Below, in pieces: positions 12,301-26,100 of a stretch of 64,000 nt of DNA (positions are counted from its first letter, which is position 1; each line of letters opens with the position of its first letter). The notes beneath the pieces were generated by a model. That model was not told the origin of the DNA. It did not search any database and was given only the letters and a program-made list of their open reading frames with translations. The stretch lies in NCBI RefSeq assembly GCF_009870125.1, contig NC_046679.1:13144001-13208000 (forward strand), read 5' to 3'. This stretch comes from Drosophila pseudoobscura (Eukaryota > Arthropoda > Insecta > Diptera > Drosophilidae). Both the position numbers and the translations under genes were made by a program.

Positions 12301-13088
12301 GTCGTTGCGATACGTACCGATATAATTACTTAACCTTTAACATCTCTAGCACATATGTTTTTTGTGGACTCTAAAATGATAACACATTCGATTTTCGTTC
12401 GCGGCAGCCAATGCACTTGTCCCTTCCCGAGATAGTTATAATTGTGGGCCAAAAGAAAATAACGCAGCAGATAGTTCAAGTGCAGCCAGCAACACAGTTG
12501 GTCAATCAAAGTCAGTGCTAATCGCGACCCCCCGCCACCCCCGCTCTCTCTTTGGTCTATTCCGAGCAGAAGAAATACGTACGCGTCGCAGCAACAACAA
12601 AGAGCCCGTGACCGCCGCGGCGTAACAATTTTTTATATAAACAAAATAGAAATCGAAATCACATTTGCACACACCTGTGAACCAGCAAAAGCCAACGAAA
12701 GTGCCACAATTGGTCGAGTTATATAAATGTAAACCGTAAATTACCAATATCGAACCCCAATTATGTTGATTTGTGTGCGAAAAGTGCACAAGATAAGCAG
12801 AACTACTACTCGTACTCGTACTACTCGTGCCATTAACGTAGTTCTATTCTGAGAATCCGACAACGCGTGCACAGAAGAGTAGCCAAAAAATAGATACAAC
12901 AATAAACTAGTTGTTGCCAACCGGGAGAACGCTCTTCCGCCTCTTCCAACCAGTCTCTTGGGCCCAGCGAGCGGACCATCCTCCCAACTTCATTTGCATT
13001 TCCTTTGTGGATTACGGCGGCGTGTGTGCGCGTGTCACCCCCCGTTCACGGCCTAGTCCCTGAGAGCAGACGTCATCCAGAAAGCAAG
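12301..13088 (+). other. Hmgcr: Probable untranslated first exon and promoter of Hmgcr
   Basis: No ORF here belongs to a known protein, and the next plus-strand gene to the right is Hmgcr, whose coding part starts at 30803. A fair donor, AAG|GTTAGT, lies at 13088/13089. An acceptor with a good pyrimidine tract, TTATTCAACAG, ends at 30744, 58 bp before the start codon. Joining these would give a 5' exon ending at 13088. The transcription start was not located; GTCAGTGC near 12511 is a possible initiator. This is inference from splice signals and gene order. Confidence 0.35.
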
Positions 13089-15606
13089 GTTAGTTCTATT
13101 TTCACCATATATTTCCCATATAGAGCGAGTGGGTCTTATAGTATGTGCAGGCACTCCAACCAGAATACAGCCACAAACCAGCCTCCCTGCCCTTCGACTT
13201 TCTCTCTTGTCTGATTGGCAATTATAATTGTAATTTCCCCATTGGGGGGAAACGGAACTTTGGCCTCCGCCGCTGCTGAGGAGCCACTATTTGGTTAGTT
13301 ATGCAATTGGGTTGGAATACTGTTTCCACACACACAATCTTATCAATCTGTCTGGCGAAGAGGCGGCGGCCGCGGCTGCGGCGTCTATCACAAGTTCTGG
13401 CCCATGCATCAGGGGAATGGAACATATGTTGGACAACTTTCTCCGGCCCCTCTCTTCTGGGCATTACTTCACTCCAATCAATGTGCATTTCCTCAAACCA
13501 TAATCCCACTTGAGGAGGCACTTGAGTTCTTCTATTACGGAACTGAATGAGTGGGCGCCGCCGCCTCTGGGCCTCGGGCCTCTCTGGTGTGGTGCCATGT
13601 CCATGTCCAGAGGCGGCATCCTGTTGCGTTGTCAACTTTTCTCATTTCCTTCTGCCTGCCTGCTGCTGTCGATGCTGTTGGTAGAAAGTCACTTGATTTC
13701 CTTGGCCTCTTCCCTGTTTCCCTAGTTTCCAGTTCCCAGTTGCCAGTAGTATGCCAAAATGAAATGTGCGACATCTGGCTGAGACAGAGACGAGGACGAT
13801 GGCGGCGGCGATGACGAGGACAGGCACTGACACGCACAGAAAACTGGCTGAACGGCCTGAACCGATATTACAGTTACATATGGATGTGAAGAGCGGCAAT
13901 TTCAAAAATCCAAAATAAATTCCGAACAAAACATTGGCGGATGACGACGGTGCCGCATCTGGCTATAAAAAGCAAAAGTGAAAAAATGCCACACAGTCCC
14001 CGACGGCCACAGCAACAACAACAACAACAACAAGTAAAACAAGAAAGGATATTCGAGAGTCGATGCTAAGATACCCTTACTGATCCATTACTGATACTGA
14101 TCTGTTGTTTACATATGTATCTTATTACGAGACCAAACATCTGCTCAAAATCGTAATGCTCGTTGTCTGCCCAGGGTATATGGCAGCGGACTCTGTCAAG
14201 TGCATTGGCGCTTCCTACTTTTTGTTGTTGTTGCCGCTGGTGTGTTTCTGGTGTTTCGTTTCTGTCGTTTTGGTTTCGTTTCGTTTCGTGTGGCAAGCCA
14301 ACTAGAAATATTATTCAATTACAAGCCAATCCAGTTGTCTTACCCCGCGGGGGGCGTCGGTCTCCCCAATTCGTTCGTTATTGTAAATTGCGAAAGAGTT
14401 TTTTCTTTTTTCTTTCGTTTTATTTTTGATGTATAAAAGCCAACGGCAGGAAAGAGATGGCTGCAACAGGCTGATCGACTTCGGGCTTGGCTGTGCTGCT
14501 GCTCTCTCTCGCACCATTTGCATTGGATCCGAATATTCGACTTCGAGTTCGAATTCCATTGGCGGCGATTTCATAATTCCCCTGCTCTGCATCCGCTGCT
14601 GCCCGCTCCGTCCCTATCCCTGTTTTGTTGTTTTCTTTTCTTTTTTTCGAATTTTGTTTTTTAAACAAATTTATTTTCCAGCGCGCTTCTGCTTTTGGCT
14701 TTTTTTATCGCTTTTGTGGCCACCAGCAAGAGCTTGGGCAACAGCAACAGCAACAATAGGCAGACCACCGACAACAAAAAAAGAGTGGCTTAAATGTTGG
14801 TAACTTTCTCCGCCACCTGCGGGCCGTCGCCGCCGCCGAAACTTACGCGCGTTTTCAACCGCGCACGCAGGCGCCTCTCTAGCTGTTGCCAAGTTGTGTC
14901 TCTCTCTTTTGCTCCTCTTTCTCTTTCGTGTGCTTCGGCTTCGGCAAAAGGTATATTAATTAGATGGTACGGTGGTGCCGCTCTCCAACCGTAAGCATAG
15001 CACCTTGGTATCAATATACCCCTCGGGCCGTGTCCATTTCCCTCTCTGTCTCTTTTCCTGTTATGCTTCAGCCTCTCCCTTTTACTCTTCAGCCAAGTCA
15101 TGTACGGATCTGCATCGGTGTGCGTGTGCGTGTGTGTTTGATTGCGCGATTAGCAAAAACGCGCGCGCCAAGCTTTACCGCCGCATGCAAAACGCGTGCG
15201 CGATTTCCAAGCTGCTGCTGCAATTTCATCATCAAAAAAAAAGAAAAAAAAAGAAGCATAATTGTTGTTATTTTCAACTAAATTGCGCTGTCAAATTGTT
15301 CAGCGATGAGTCCGCACATGGGTGGAAGTATGGTATTTCATAGAAAACCCCCAAGGGAGGGTCTTGAGGGGGGGAGCACTCTTGCCGCAATCGACTTGAT
15401 TCAAACACAATGCGGAGGTGGATCACCTTCAGGCCCGCCTCACAAAAGGCCCTAACGCATTGCATTGAGGTGCTTCCGCTGGTGAAGGCCCCTAGGCCTG
15501 ACTTGACCATTAAAATGGGCCAAATCAATTTGATTCGAAACCAGCGGTACCAGCTTCACTTTAGATTCACTTTGTAATGCAAATATGTATGCTCTAAACA
15601 AATGCA

Positions 15607-15630
15607 AACACACACACACACACACACACA
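15607..15630. repeat. (CA)n microsatellite
   Basis: Twelve uninterrupted CA units in the Hmgcr first intron. Confidence 0.95.
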
Positions 15631-18600
15631 GACACTTCTGGGCCATAAACATATCAATGTTTATGGTTATGGGACCCGCATCTGTCCCGTCCCCCCACCG
15701 TCAGCAAACGTTTTGCATAACTCCTCCTCGATGTTTTGGTATTGTTGTTGTAAAATGAGGTCAACAGCTAACTTGAGGCCAAAAGAAGACAGCGGAAAAG
15801 TGGCGGCAGGCAGCAGGCAGCAGTCAGTAGGAAGATACCATCGAAGAAGTAGAAAAACCTGTCAATATTTTCATGTTCAGGGTTCAAATAATACATAAAA
15901 AAAACGAACCGCTGCAATTGCAGTTGGAGCCCCCCATCTTGATTTTCGGTTTTTCGCCTTTCTTGGCCTCTCAACCCCAGTCCAGTCTCGGTCTCGGTCT
16001 CAGTCTCAGTCCCAGTAAAACCCGATTCGGTACGCGGGCACGTAAAACCCGACCGAGCAGGCAATTGGCACTCAAAAATCGTAGTTGACCGCCTTGAATG
16101 CTGATGACTCTTAATGGCTAGCCAGCAAGCAGCAGCAGCAGACTGCAACGACGCAACAGTACCTGTCCGACAGACCTCTACCCCACTCTGAAAAGAAACA
16201 AAAAAAAATCCAATGCGTAACTAAAGAAAAAACCATTAAATGTGTCTATGGAAAGAGGAACTGTGTATGCTCTTAGGTATTCTTTGATTAGAGTTACTTT
16301 TAATCAAAGATGCATACAATGGAATCCATTAAGATGTGCTAAGATTAGTAATAGCAGAACTGATTGATAGTCCATAATATTTATGATAATGCTATTTGGA
16401 ATCACTTCGTTGTCTAGCTTAAGGATGTCAAAAGATAATTATAGTAAAATATACAAGAGATTCCTATAAATGTATCCTAAAATGCATCAAGAAAGCCCTT
16501 TACCTCTAAGAGGGAAAGAGGAAAGAGGGGAAGCCTTACTTTCTATATACCTACTGAGAATAAAGCAGTTCCTCGGTCTAGCTCCAATCTAAAAGATATC
16601 TCTGGTTTTATGTATATTCGACATAAAGTGGGGGCCTCCTACTGGACGCGGTACATTGATGCTTGACTCGAGACGCACAAGCGAAAAGTGCTAAAGAGAA
16701 TGCCCGAGAGTGCAAAAACAAAACCTCAACTTACAAGCCAATCTAGCCGTTGGACTGATCATCAAATTTAAAAGCGCACCCACAGCTCTTCTAAATGATA
16801 TTAAATATAGAGGGGTCCTTAGATAAAAGCTATTTGTTGTAGTAATTTTGACACCTATTCTCATCTCTCAAAGTGGTTGAGCCCTGGTCGTATAGATGGA
16901 TCTGCCGATGCCCAAAACCCTGACCGAAATCAGGATACCCCTCTCTTGGGAGGGCATACAGAAATGCGTTCGCCTTTGGGTCTCGTATTGGTTTATGGCA
17001 TAATCAAGTTGCAGCAGCGCCAAGTTCGGGGCGGATGCATGCGCATGTGGCAGCCAGGTTGTCTATGTCACATGGCTGCATTGTTGCATTTGTTGTTATT
17101 TATGTGGCGTGGTTTTTTCTTGTTTTTTGTTGTTGTTTTTTTTTTGTTATTGCTGCCACCCATGGCTGATGTTGTTGGCCAAGTTGTATATTTACGCTAG
17201 TCAAACAAACGACAACAGAGACGACGACGATGCAGTCGAGAGGCGGTAAATATTTAACCAATGCAGAAGCCAGTGCTAGTGCCGGGGTACGGTCTCCCAA
17301 ATGCATAATTTTATTATCCAAAGAGGAGACTCTTCGCTTCTCTTCTCTGGCGCGGGTTCTATGCTCGACGCGATGTTTGTTTGCCCAACTCTCAGCAGCT
17401 ATCCGATAGATATCCGAAAGGTCTCGCAAATATTGCACAAACAGACTGCAGTCCGCTGTTTAATCTACACTCGTTTCGTTGTTTGTTGTTGGAAGTCTCA
17501 AAGACAGCCTCAAAGCCACACAGTATGCCTCGAAGGAATGGAATCGATGGACAAAGACCCATTTTGATTCGACCCTCACACTGGCTATATAATCAAACTT
17601 CAAAGTCAGACTGGCACATTTTTTTTTATTTGCAGCGATACGAGAAGTGCCACAAATATTTGTGCAATTTATTCCAGCGACTTTGATTTAATTAATTTTT
17701 CCCAAGGAATGAGAAATGGGCGAGAGGAAGAGCACCAGACACGACACGACACGACAACGGATATAGCCCACAGATAAGGCTCAAATTACATGAAATCGGG
17801 GGAGAGGTGTAGGTGGGGAGGCTGTCATAATTAAGCGGATAACTCGATTACAAATGGTTCATCATTTAGCAGGGAAACATGTGTATTCCCTATACGTGAA
17901 GAGGGGTCTCTTGAAAGTAACTTGAATTCGGATTCGTGGAATAAGAATCATACAAGTTATACAACAATTTCCATATTTACTTCTGGACTTCTTATCATAG
18001 GATGGATTGAAGTCTAGCTATCCATCTATCCATTTGAATCCTATTTAGGATCATTTTATATGTACATTCCTTTCGCTTTGGGGATCTAAATATTCCTTGA
18101 ATGAACCGTTTAAGGCTCCCTTTTCATACTAATCCACTCTCTCAGTGGATCACTCTTTAGATCTCTGTAAAAAATGGCCAAGGCTAAGAAAACAACTCTT
18201 TAAAGATACAAAACCTGAAAACATTAATTTAATTTTTAGAAATATGTAAAATAAACGAATTTATTTAACAGCAGCTTTTAAACAGGAGAGTTGAAAGGTT
18301 ATAGTTTTTAAGTTAGTATTTTATAAGCTAACTCTTATCTTTTCTTGATACCAATAGAAGTACCTACTGCTGTCTGTGTCGCGTGTCGTGCGGCAGTGCC
18401 AATCGGTTACTGCCTAACAAGCTTCGGCTCTTGGTGTTGCTAGATCAAAGTCCTAATGTGTCATTTATTGAAGATTTTGGATCGAATCATCGAACAGCTT
18501 AATGCTGATAAAGAATAAATGTATTTGATGGGGTTGGAAAATGACACGTTCTGTCGAACTATTCTACGAATATTATATATATTTAAGAGGTATTTTAAAT

Positions 18601-20914
18601 ATAGAATGCGCCGCTTGGGGTTCGCTTTCTTTACTTTATGCTCTTCTAATCAGAGTTTACTTGAAACTCCTTCTTCTAAGTAATCCCCCTTTACCTCGTC
18701 TATTCTACTACAAATCCTACAATATTCATCTATCTATATTTTAAGATCTATAAGATACTCTATAAGATTCCCCATCTCCCGATTCTTATGCTACCTCACT
18801 TTAGATGCAAAGATCTATTTCCATTTCCTGGAAATGCTCTCGATTCACCAAGGAGATCTCTTTGTATACATATTGATCTTACTTATTGTAGATCCCCACA
18901 TGACTCAACTTTCAACCAAAAGCATGTAATATTTATTCGCACACTTATAGAAAAATTACGAAATCTATGAGAAATTTACGATTTGTTTATGGCACCGCAG
19001 TGTTTTGTGTACACGATTTTTAGACTTCTGACCAAAGTTCACTCAAAACAACCTTCGGGGCGAGGGGAAAAACTCAACAAGAGACAACGTGAGAGGAATT
19101 AACATTCGTGATAAAGTTGATAAGTCTTCAGGCAACCCGCATGGAAGGCCAGAACACACACCCGCTGGCAGGCGAGTCTCAAATTCAGTTTAGGCCAGGA
19201 TATGAGGGTAGAGGAGGCTCCTTCCCTGCTGTCCTTCTTTCCTTCTGTCCGTGTAACCGTGTAATATGACTGGTGATTGAAAATTGAAATTGCATCCGGC
19301 AAACACACACACACATCAGAGAACCGAACCGGTGAACGATAAAAAATCCTTCTTTCCTTCATGTCTGAGAGTTTTTTTATACAAATTTTGCAACATCCCA
19401 AACCATACTTTCCGCCAGTTTATGAGCGTTTTAGCCGGCAGATGACAGCCCCCATATGACGATAATGCTGATGCTGATTCCCCCTTTCCGATTATGATGG
19501 GCCTCTAATGATGATGTGTGTGCATTCGCATGGGAGTGCCTGCCTGTCTGCCTGTCTGCCTGCTTTGATTAGAATTGCCGTGCTTAGTTGTTCGACTAAC
19601 CAAGCATGAAGGCAGCTTTACTTAGCAGCGACACAGAAACGGATGATGGCTCCCAATCGCATGCTGGCCAATCCCCAAGGCATCTTCCATGCGTCTCTTT
19701 GCACACGGAAAAAAAAGCCTTGGCCAAAAACCATCGGCACTGGCGGCGGGCCATTTCAATTATGGTTGATTTAATAGTGGCTTTGATTGCTTAATTTGTT
19801 AACAAAGGTTGGTCCTCCACGAGTTTAGCCAGCATTCATGTTAATGGCCAATTAACCGCTGACTGCACGGCGGCTATGGGGAATACACCAATTAGCTGCG
19901 ACCGCCTGACGCCACCTCTGCCTCTACCGCCTCTCTGTCTGGTCTGTCTCGGTCTCTACCCTGGTCTCTAAATAATATTTTATAATGTATGCAATGAATT
20001 CAGATACAGATATAGCTACGGCAGAAACCGCAACACAATGCACGTGCCGGAACCAGCTAACAAAAAAATTTCATTAACAAAAAAAGAAGCGAATGCGAAA
20101 CGAAAACCGAAGATGGGATGCTCTGGCTTTGAGTTCCCCCCTTTGCGAAAATTGAGTCGAAAAATGTTCCTAGTCATGCACACGACATGTATAGTGCTTT
20201 GGATTTTTCGCTGGTGCGTCGGAGTGCTATTAGTGGATGCAGGTTGGGATCTACAGTGAAACTGTGACTGAAATCATAAAAGACATTCTACAACAGATGT
20301 CACCAGAAGTTAAAAAAATATATGTACTCTAAAGAGCCGCCAGAGCTAGCAAAATCTTTATAAAAACAATTGCCACAGGAAGTCTACAATTAACAGACAA
20401 TTAAATTACATTTACATAACAAAAGTTTCCTATAAAATGTGCTATAATTAATGTTTATGTTAAAGGAAGTCTACTTCGGTATTGGCTAACAATTTCAGGG
20501 GATTTCATGCCAAATATAGGAATTTTTTTTTAAGTAATCCCCGGTTCCCATTAAATTTCTATTTCCAAAGTTTCTATTTCCAAAGTCAGCGCGGCGATCT
20601 TTTGGTCAAAAGTGAATCAATGAATACGATCGTGGAGTATTTGGGTCAATGTCAGGCACTCGCTTGGATGGCGGATGACGATGAGATGATGATGATATTG
20701 CGATGCTGGAGCACCTGATTAACATATGAGATGTGCACACACTTGAGGGCCGAAAGACCAGAGAGACAGACCGAGGAGGTTGTGCCTTAGATCTACCCTC
20801 ATCGCTGGTCTGCTGCAAACTTTGATTCGGTTTTAATTTCAAGTCCCTTTAGAGGGTAAAACTTTTTGGCAAAGAAAAAGCAACGAAAAAGGCCTGTGAA
20901 AAAGCCTTTTGATG

Positions 20915-20916
<2 letters not shown>

Positions 20917-20944
<28 letters not shown>
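20917..20944. repeat. (CCAG)n microsatellite
   Basis: About seven perfect tetramers in the Hmgcr first intron. The opposite strand reads (CTGG)n, which produces a Trp/Leu/Ala-Gly repeat in a spurious ORF. Confidence 0.9.
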
Positions 20945-20945
<1 letters not shown>

Positions 20946-22598
20946 AGTCTGTTGTGGGCTTAACTTTTGCCTCAAAACTGAACGAATTTCTTGGCTCTGA
21001 GACTCTGAGACTCTGCGGCTCTCCCGCCCCCCTCTGTGACTGCATACAAATTAGCAGCAGGCATGGCATTCGCATTTTTGGTAGAAAGTAAAACTGTTTT
21101 TGTTGCCGTTTTCTGTGCGTCGTCTCTTCTTTTTTTTTTCTCTTTTTTTTATATATTAATTTATTTGATTGTGTGGCCCACACGACGACAACTTTTACTT
21201 TTTGTTTGTGGATCCAAACTTGTAAATTACAACAAAAAAACAACAACAAAATACTGCTGCCAAAATTGTTTCAAATTTGTTTCTTTCTCCGGTGGCCAGG
21301 GAAAATCTTGTTAGCCTCCTTATCCGCTTAATGCCGGGCATTAATCTCTATGGAAAGTGTTTTGCGACTTGACTTTGCTCTTAGCCAAAAAGCCTGTCGA
21401 GGGGATGGATGGCCAGATAAGAAATTGGTTGGAAAAACGCAACTGACAGCAGATAAAAGACGACAAACACATCGAACTTCGATCTAGATTAATTCAAACG
21501 AATTTCAATAAAACTATATCTGGCTTTGACCCTGTTTCCCTCATATCTAATCGGATGCCGAGAATTGGGGCCACTTTCTATGTGGACGGACAGTTAGCCA
21601 TCAATCCTGTCAAATCTCATCACTCTTCCGGCGACGCTTGCGTGGTGTGCCCTCAATCCCACGGCAATTGCAATTACCCCGTTTAGGCCACCGTTTGGCC
21701 TGACTTCTCTCTCTCTCTCTGTCTCTGTCTCTGTCTCGGATGAGTCATGGACGTGTACACCCATGGGATCGTAATCGTAATCAAGTTTTCCTCAAAGCAG
21801 AAAACAGAAAAGAGGTAGAACAAGTAGAGGCAAAAGAGTTATGAGTCATGAATCATGGTAGGATCAAGATCTAGCCGAACAGCAGGGGAAAACTACTTTA
21901 TTAAAGAAAGAATATCATGCATTAAGTTGCAAGAATGAAGCCTCCGTTTGCAAGGCTGGGGCAGTCGGATCCAACCGGTTGTCATGGAGATCCCCGGAGC
22001 TGTCAGCTTTTTCCCTTCCCCTCCCCCCCAAAACTGTGCTGCAAAAAGTGCTGTGAGAAGAATCCCTAAATGTTTCAATGGCAAAAATGTATATGCCCTT
22101 CAAGACCTGGTCTGAATTATCATCAGGAAAATCGATAAACTATTGCTGATAGCCGGCTAGATAGTGGTATCAGTCGAAGAGCCTTGGCAGTATCTGTGCC
22201 ACAATATGCAGAATATAATAATCAACAATCTCATCCACCAGATGGACTACAAAACCCAAACTAATAGCCATATGACATTAGACTTTGCTGCGAAGGGAGA
22301 GAGATATCATGAGAGACAATACATACAATTTGTCCTCAGACACTTCCACCGGCTACACTATGCAACAAAATTGAACATTTTTTCGACTGTGAGCCAAACC
22401 GAGGTTTTTTTTTTTTATTTTGAACTGGTTTTATTGAACTTTTCCATTCTAAAAAGACTGATAAGTGCAGCTATAAATCGGACCCAAACACTTTGTAACT
22501 TAAGCTTACCGTCTGGAAATTATGAAGCTTGCAAATTTAAAATGTATTATTTTTTGCGGTATATTTTTTCAAAAAACTAAAAAAATATATGTTTATAT

Positions 22599-23150
22599 AA
22601 AAGAGATCGTGGGAAAGCTCTAATAGCGGAGGTAAAAGCTAAAATATCGGCATATCGAGACAGAAACCTTACAAACAGGCAGATAGCCAGTCTCTTCTGT
22701 CTCATTTCTTGATAAATCCATCAAATTATGGAAATAATATAAAAGCTCTTAACAGAAAAGCACTCAAGAATTGAGATTTAGGAATAAAAGCTGGTATAGC
22801 AATAGCAATATATTTTGTGTAGGATGAATGTCAGTGGCTTCAAAGAGCTACTCCATTTCCAACATCTTTGAGACATTGCAGTGGAGTTTTCATCAAGACA
22901 ATGCCCCAATCCATAGAAGTGGATTGAAGATCAAAATGTTGCATTAATGGAGTGTCCACCTTGCTCTCCTGATTTAAATATAATAGAGAACGTATGTATG
23001 GATCCAGAGCACAATTTGAACATGTTGAATCATGCCATCAAAAACGCCTGGAGCGAAGTATCCTTGGACCATTTGAAGTCCTTGAATGATTCAATGTCAA
23101 ATCAAATTTGCGAAGTCATTTCCAATAAATGTGGCTACACCAATTATTAA
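22599..23150 (+). mobile_element. Decayed Tc1/mariner (Tc3-like) transposase fragment
   Basis: The N-terminal part is readable from about 22608 as RGKALIAEVKAKISAYRD followed by RNLTNRQIA, the paired-like helix-turn-helix of Tc3/Tc1 transposases. The catalytic part shows FHQDNAPIHRS near 22893, with the second Asp of the DDE triad, then CSPDLNIIEN at about 22962, with the Glu, and a C-terminal end ISNKCGYTNY before a stop at 23148-23150. The parts lie in the right order but in different frames, with in-frame stops (TGA at about 22710, TAA near 22945) and much of the middle domain missing, so the copy is dead. Terminal inverted repeats were not found with confidence; the element may extend 200-300 bp on each side. 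Confidence 0.85.
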
Positions 23151-26100
23151 ACAAACTTTAAATATCATAAAAATACAATCTGATTTGTCATTTGTATTAA
23201 TTTTAAGCACTTGAGGCTATTCCATTGATCCAATGTGAACTTTTTTAAGGTTCACAAACAAAACAAAATATTTAAAAAAAAGTATTAATTTAGAAATCAA
23301 AGTTTTTTTATTTGTTGTATTAAAAGAAAACACTTAAATTTTGAACCTTGATTTTTAAAATTAGTATATCTATAGAAAATTCATTTAGTCCATTCTATTG
23401 ATAAAATTCTTTAAAAAAAAAATTGAGACTAATGAAAAATATGACTCTGATATGCAATACACTTAGCAGAACAGCAGCGAAATCTCCACGAAATGATAAA
23501 TACATACTAAAAGAAAACCATGAATAAATAAGCATTTTCAAGCTACAGAAACACATAGCCTAAAACGTTACGAAAACTTTTAAATCCCCATCAAAACACC
23601 ACATAATAGAGTGCATTATAATGTTTTACTGATGGAACCCATCAAGAGTGACACGAAAAACATTTGCCCTTTGCTGTGTTGTCGCCTTCTAGAACATGCG
23701 ATTTTTCAGAGTTCCTTGGAAAAGCCCAAGACTCACGTAATGTATTATTAGAAATAAGAAACGAAAATACTTACGGATAAACAGGAACCAGCGGCAGCAG
23801 CAGCAGCAGCGCACCCTCTTTGTATTTCCGTCTGTCTAGTATATAAAAATAAAAATGTAATTATTTATTGAACATACACATAAATATTTCGGGAGGAAAA
23901 CAGCCAAGTGTCCCCCTTACATAAGCGATGTCTAATAAGGTAATCCATAAAATGCTGTCGCCGGAGAAGGAGGAGGAGGATGCCAGAGGTACCCAAAAAT
24001 ATTAATTTGATAAATTAATGCACGCACACGCCGGGGTCCTCAGGGAGGGATCTGCTCCTGTATCCTCTTTTTTGGGGCACAGATACACAGTGTGTATCTT
24101 TGGCACACATTTTATGGCACATTTATCAAATGTTTGTTGATTGTTTTTCGACATTCCTCGCCATACCTGAGACCCAAACAAATCGTTGCACATTTGTTAC
24201 GATTCTTAGTTTATTGGAATCGAGTTCGCTGCAGCTGAAAAATTTATATTAAACAAGCAAACAAAGGCAATTAAATTTTAAATACTAGACGAAAGGCATA
24301 TAAACAATAAACAGGCGAATGGCGAATCAACCGTACCCCATGATGGGATGCTCTCGCGCTCTCCGCGCTCGTGGGGAAAGTACTATACATAGGAGTATAC
24401 ATATACCCTAGATACATACGTACAGGCACGAGAAACTAATGTAAATCAAAGTCCAAAGCCATGGCCACGATTCCATATAACGAATCAATCGATACGAGAG
24501 CCGAAAATTCAATAACAAACAGCTATAAATTAGAGGCGTTAATTGCAATAATTTTAGCATTTCATTTAATTTATTCTCCCGATGCGCAGCAGAAATATAT
24601 TTTTTTGGATTCCAGCAAAAGAAAATTCTAGTCTAGAAAGAAAGCAAGAATTTAACACAGAAGTATATATCGGGAATACCTTTTAGACAAAGGAGGATAT
24701 CAGCGAAGCTCCAAGTCGATCATCAATGAGCCTTGTATTTTGTTTTTGCATTCGCGAACATTCTCTTTGAAGCCGCGCGTCATTTGCGGCCAAGGAAGTG
24801 CTCGGCGATTGTTTAAACAGAAACCAAACAAGAGATGAATACAGAAAGATATTTTGGTACACTTTTCGGTTACCACTTTCCATCTGCGAGGAAGTCTTCT
24901 TCCGTAACATTTAAGGAGTCATTTGGATGACACGATCTTGATTTGTTTTGCATTATCTTTTAGCATCGCATCGCTAAATGATTTTTGGTGGCAAAAACAA
25001 TATAGAATTATGTGGAAAATTCCCATCGGGTGGAGAGGCCATAAATAAGGCGCGCGTTCAGCGCCAAAGATTCCAGGAAACCCCCAACCGAATACGTTCC
25101 GCTATTCGCCCCACACCCACAGCCCCAAAGAAAGAGTGAAACTGTGACGGGTCTGACGCATCCCATGATCTGGCTCCCCCTCCGATTCTCGGTAGCTTGG
25201 CAATTGCCCGCGCGCGTACTCTATGGGCATATTAATTGCCATCCATCCTCTGGGTTATTCCAAGAGGCAGGGCCGGGCCGGGCCATTGTCTGCTTCAATT
25301 TGGGTAAATGCAAATGCTGAACGCGTTCAGCTTGATATTTTCGCAGAATTAATATTTAAGGCGATCCACGATCCAACTCTGGACATGGCAATTGGGTATT
25401 CAATTGTATCACTTTGGGGGTAAATGCAGCACAGTGCCGAACACTGTTCCAATTATTCATAATTTCGTCATGAATATAGGGCCAATGTTTACAAGACACT
25501 CTTGTGGCCAGATAAATAAATATTCATAACAATGACACAAGTATTTTATCTGTTTAAATGAGTCTTTGAATGCTCTTCGATTTTTAAAGTTCTACCCTTT
25601 CTTATGGGTGTTCAAATTGGGGTCTATCTAGAGCCTCCCTCCCAAATCGCAAAAGCGAAAAGTTCAAGGGAGAATGCAAAAACAAAATACATGTGGTGTG
25701 CAGGAGGAGTGTTTTGACGATAGGGATTGTTTCTAGAAGTACCCACACTCAGGGGAAAATGGCATTGTAAAAAGAATTAAATTTTAATTAAATTAAATTA
25801 AATCAAATTAAATATGTTCAATATATTTATGACAAATTTTGCATATTTAATATTAATATAAGATACTTAAAAGTAAATATATATTTGTGGGAAATATATT
25901 TACTTGAAGTATACAATTTCAGGACTTTTTTCTCTGGGTGTATCTGCAATAGATATATCTATTCGTACAATTCGTACTTGAGTATCCAAATCTCTGTCTC
26001 TGTTTCGATCACCCCGGCATAGCCCCTGTACTGCATATGTACATATATTCCTCGACTATTTCAATAGTTATTCCTCCTCTAAAATCGCAATAACCCTGTC

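Larger units (their letters stand above)
13089..22598 (+). other. Hmgcr first intron, left half, no gene seen
   Basis: This stretch is low-complexity and AT-rich, with C/T-rich and CG-containing parts at 13.5-15.2 kb. Simple repeats include (CA)n at 15607-15630, (CCAG)n at about 20917-20944 and (TC)n at about 21706-21740. A G-rich patch lies near 15370. Many ORFs of 60-140 codons occur on both strands, but they overlap one another, are rich in simple repeats and match nothing I know. No tRNA, miRNA hairpin or transposon was recognised in this half. A long first intron of this kind usually carries enhancers, but I cannot point to one. Confidence 0.45.
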
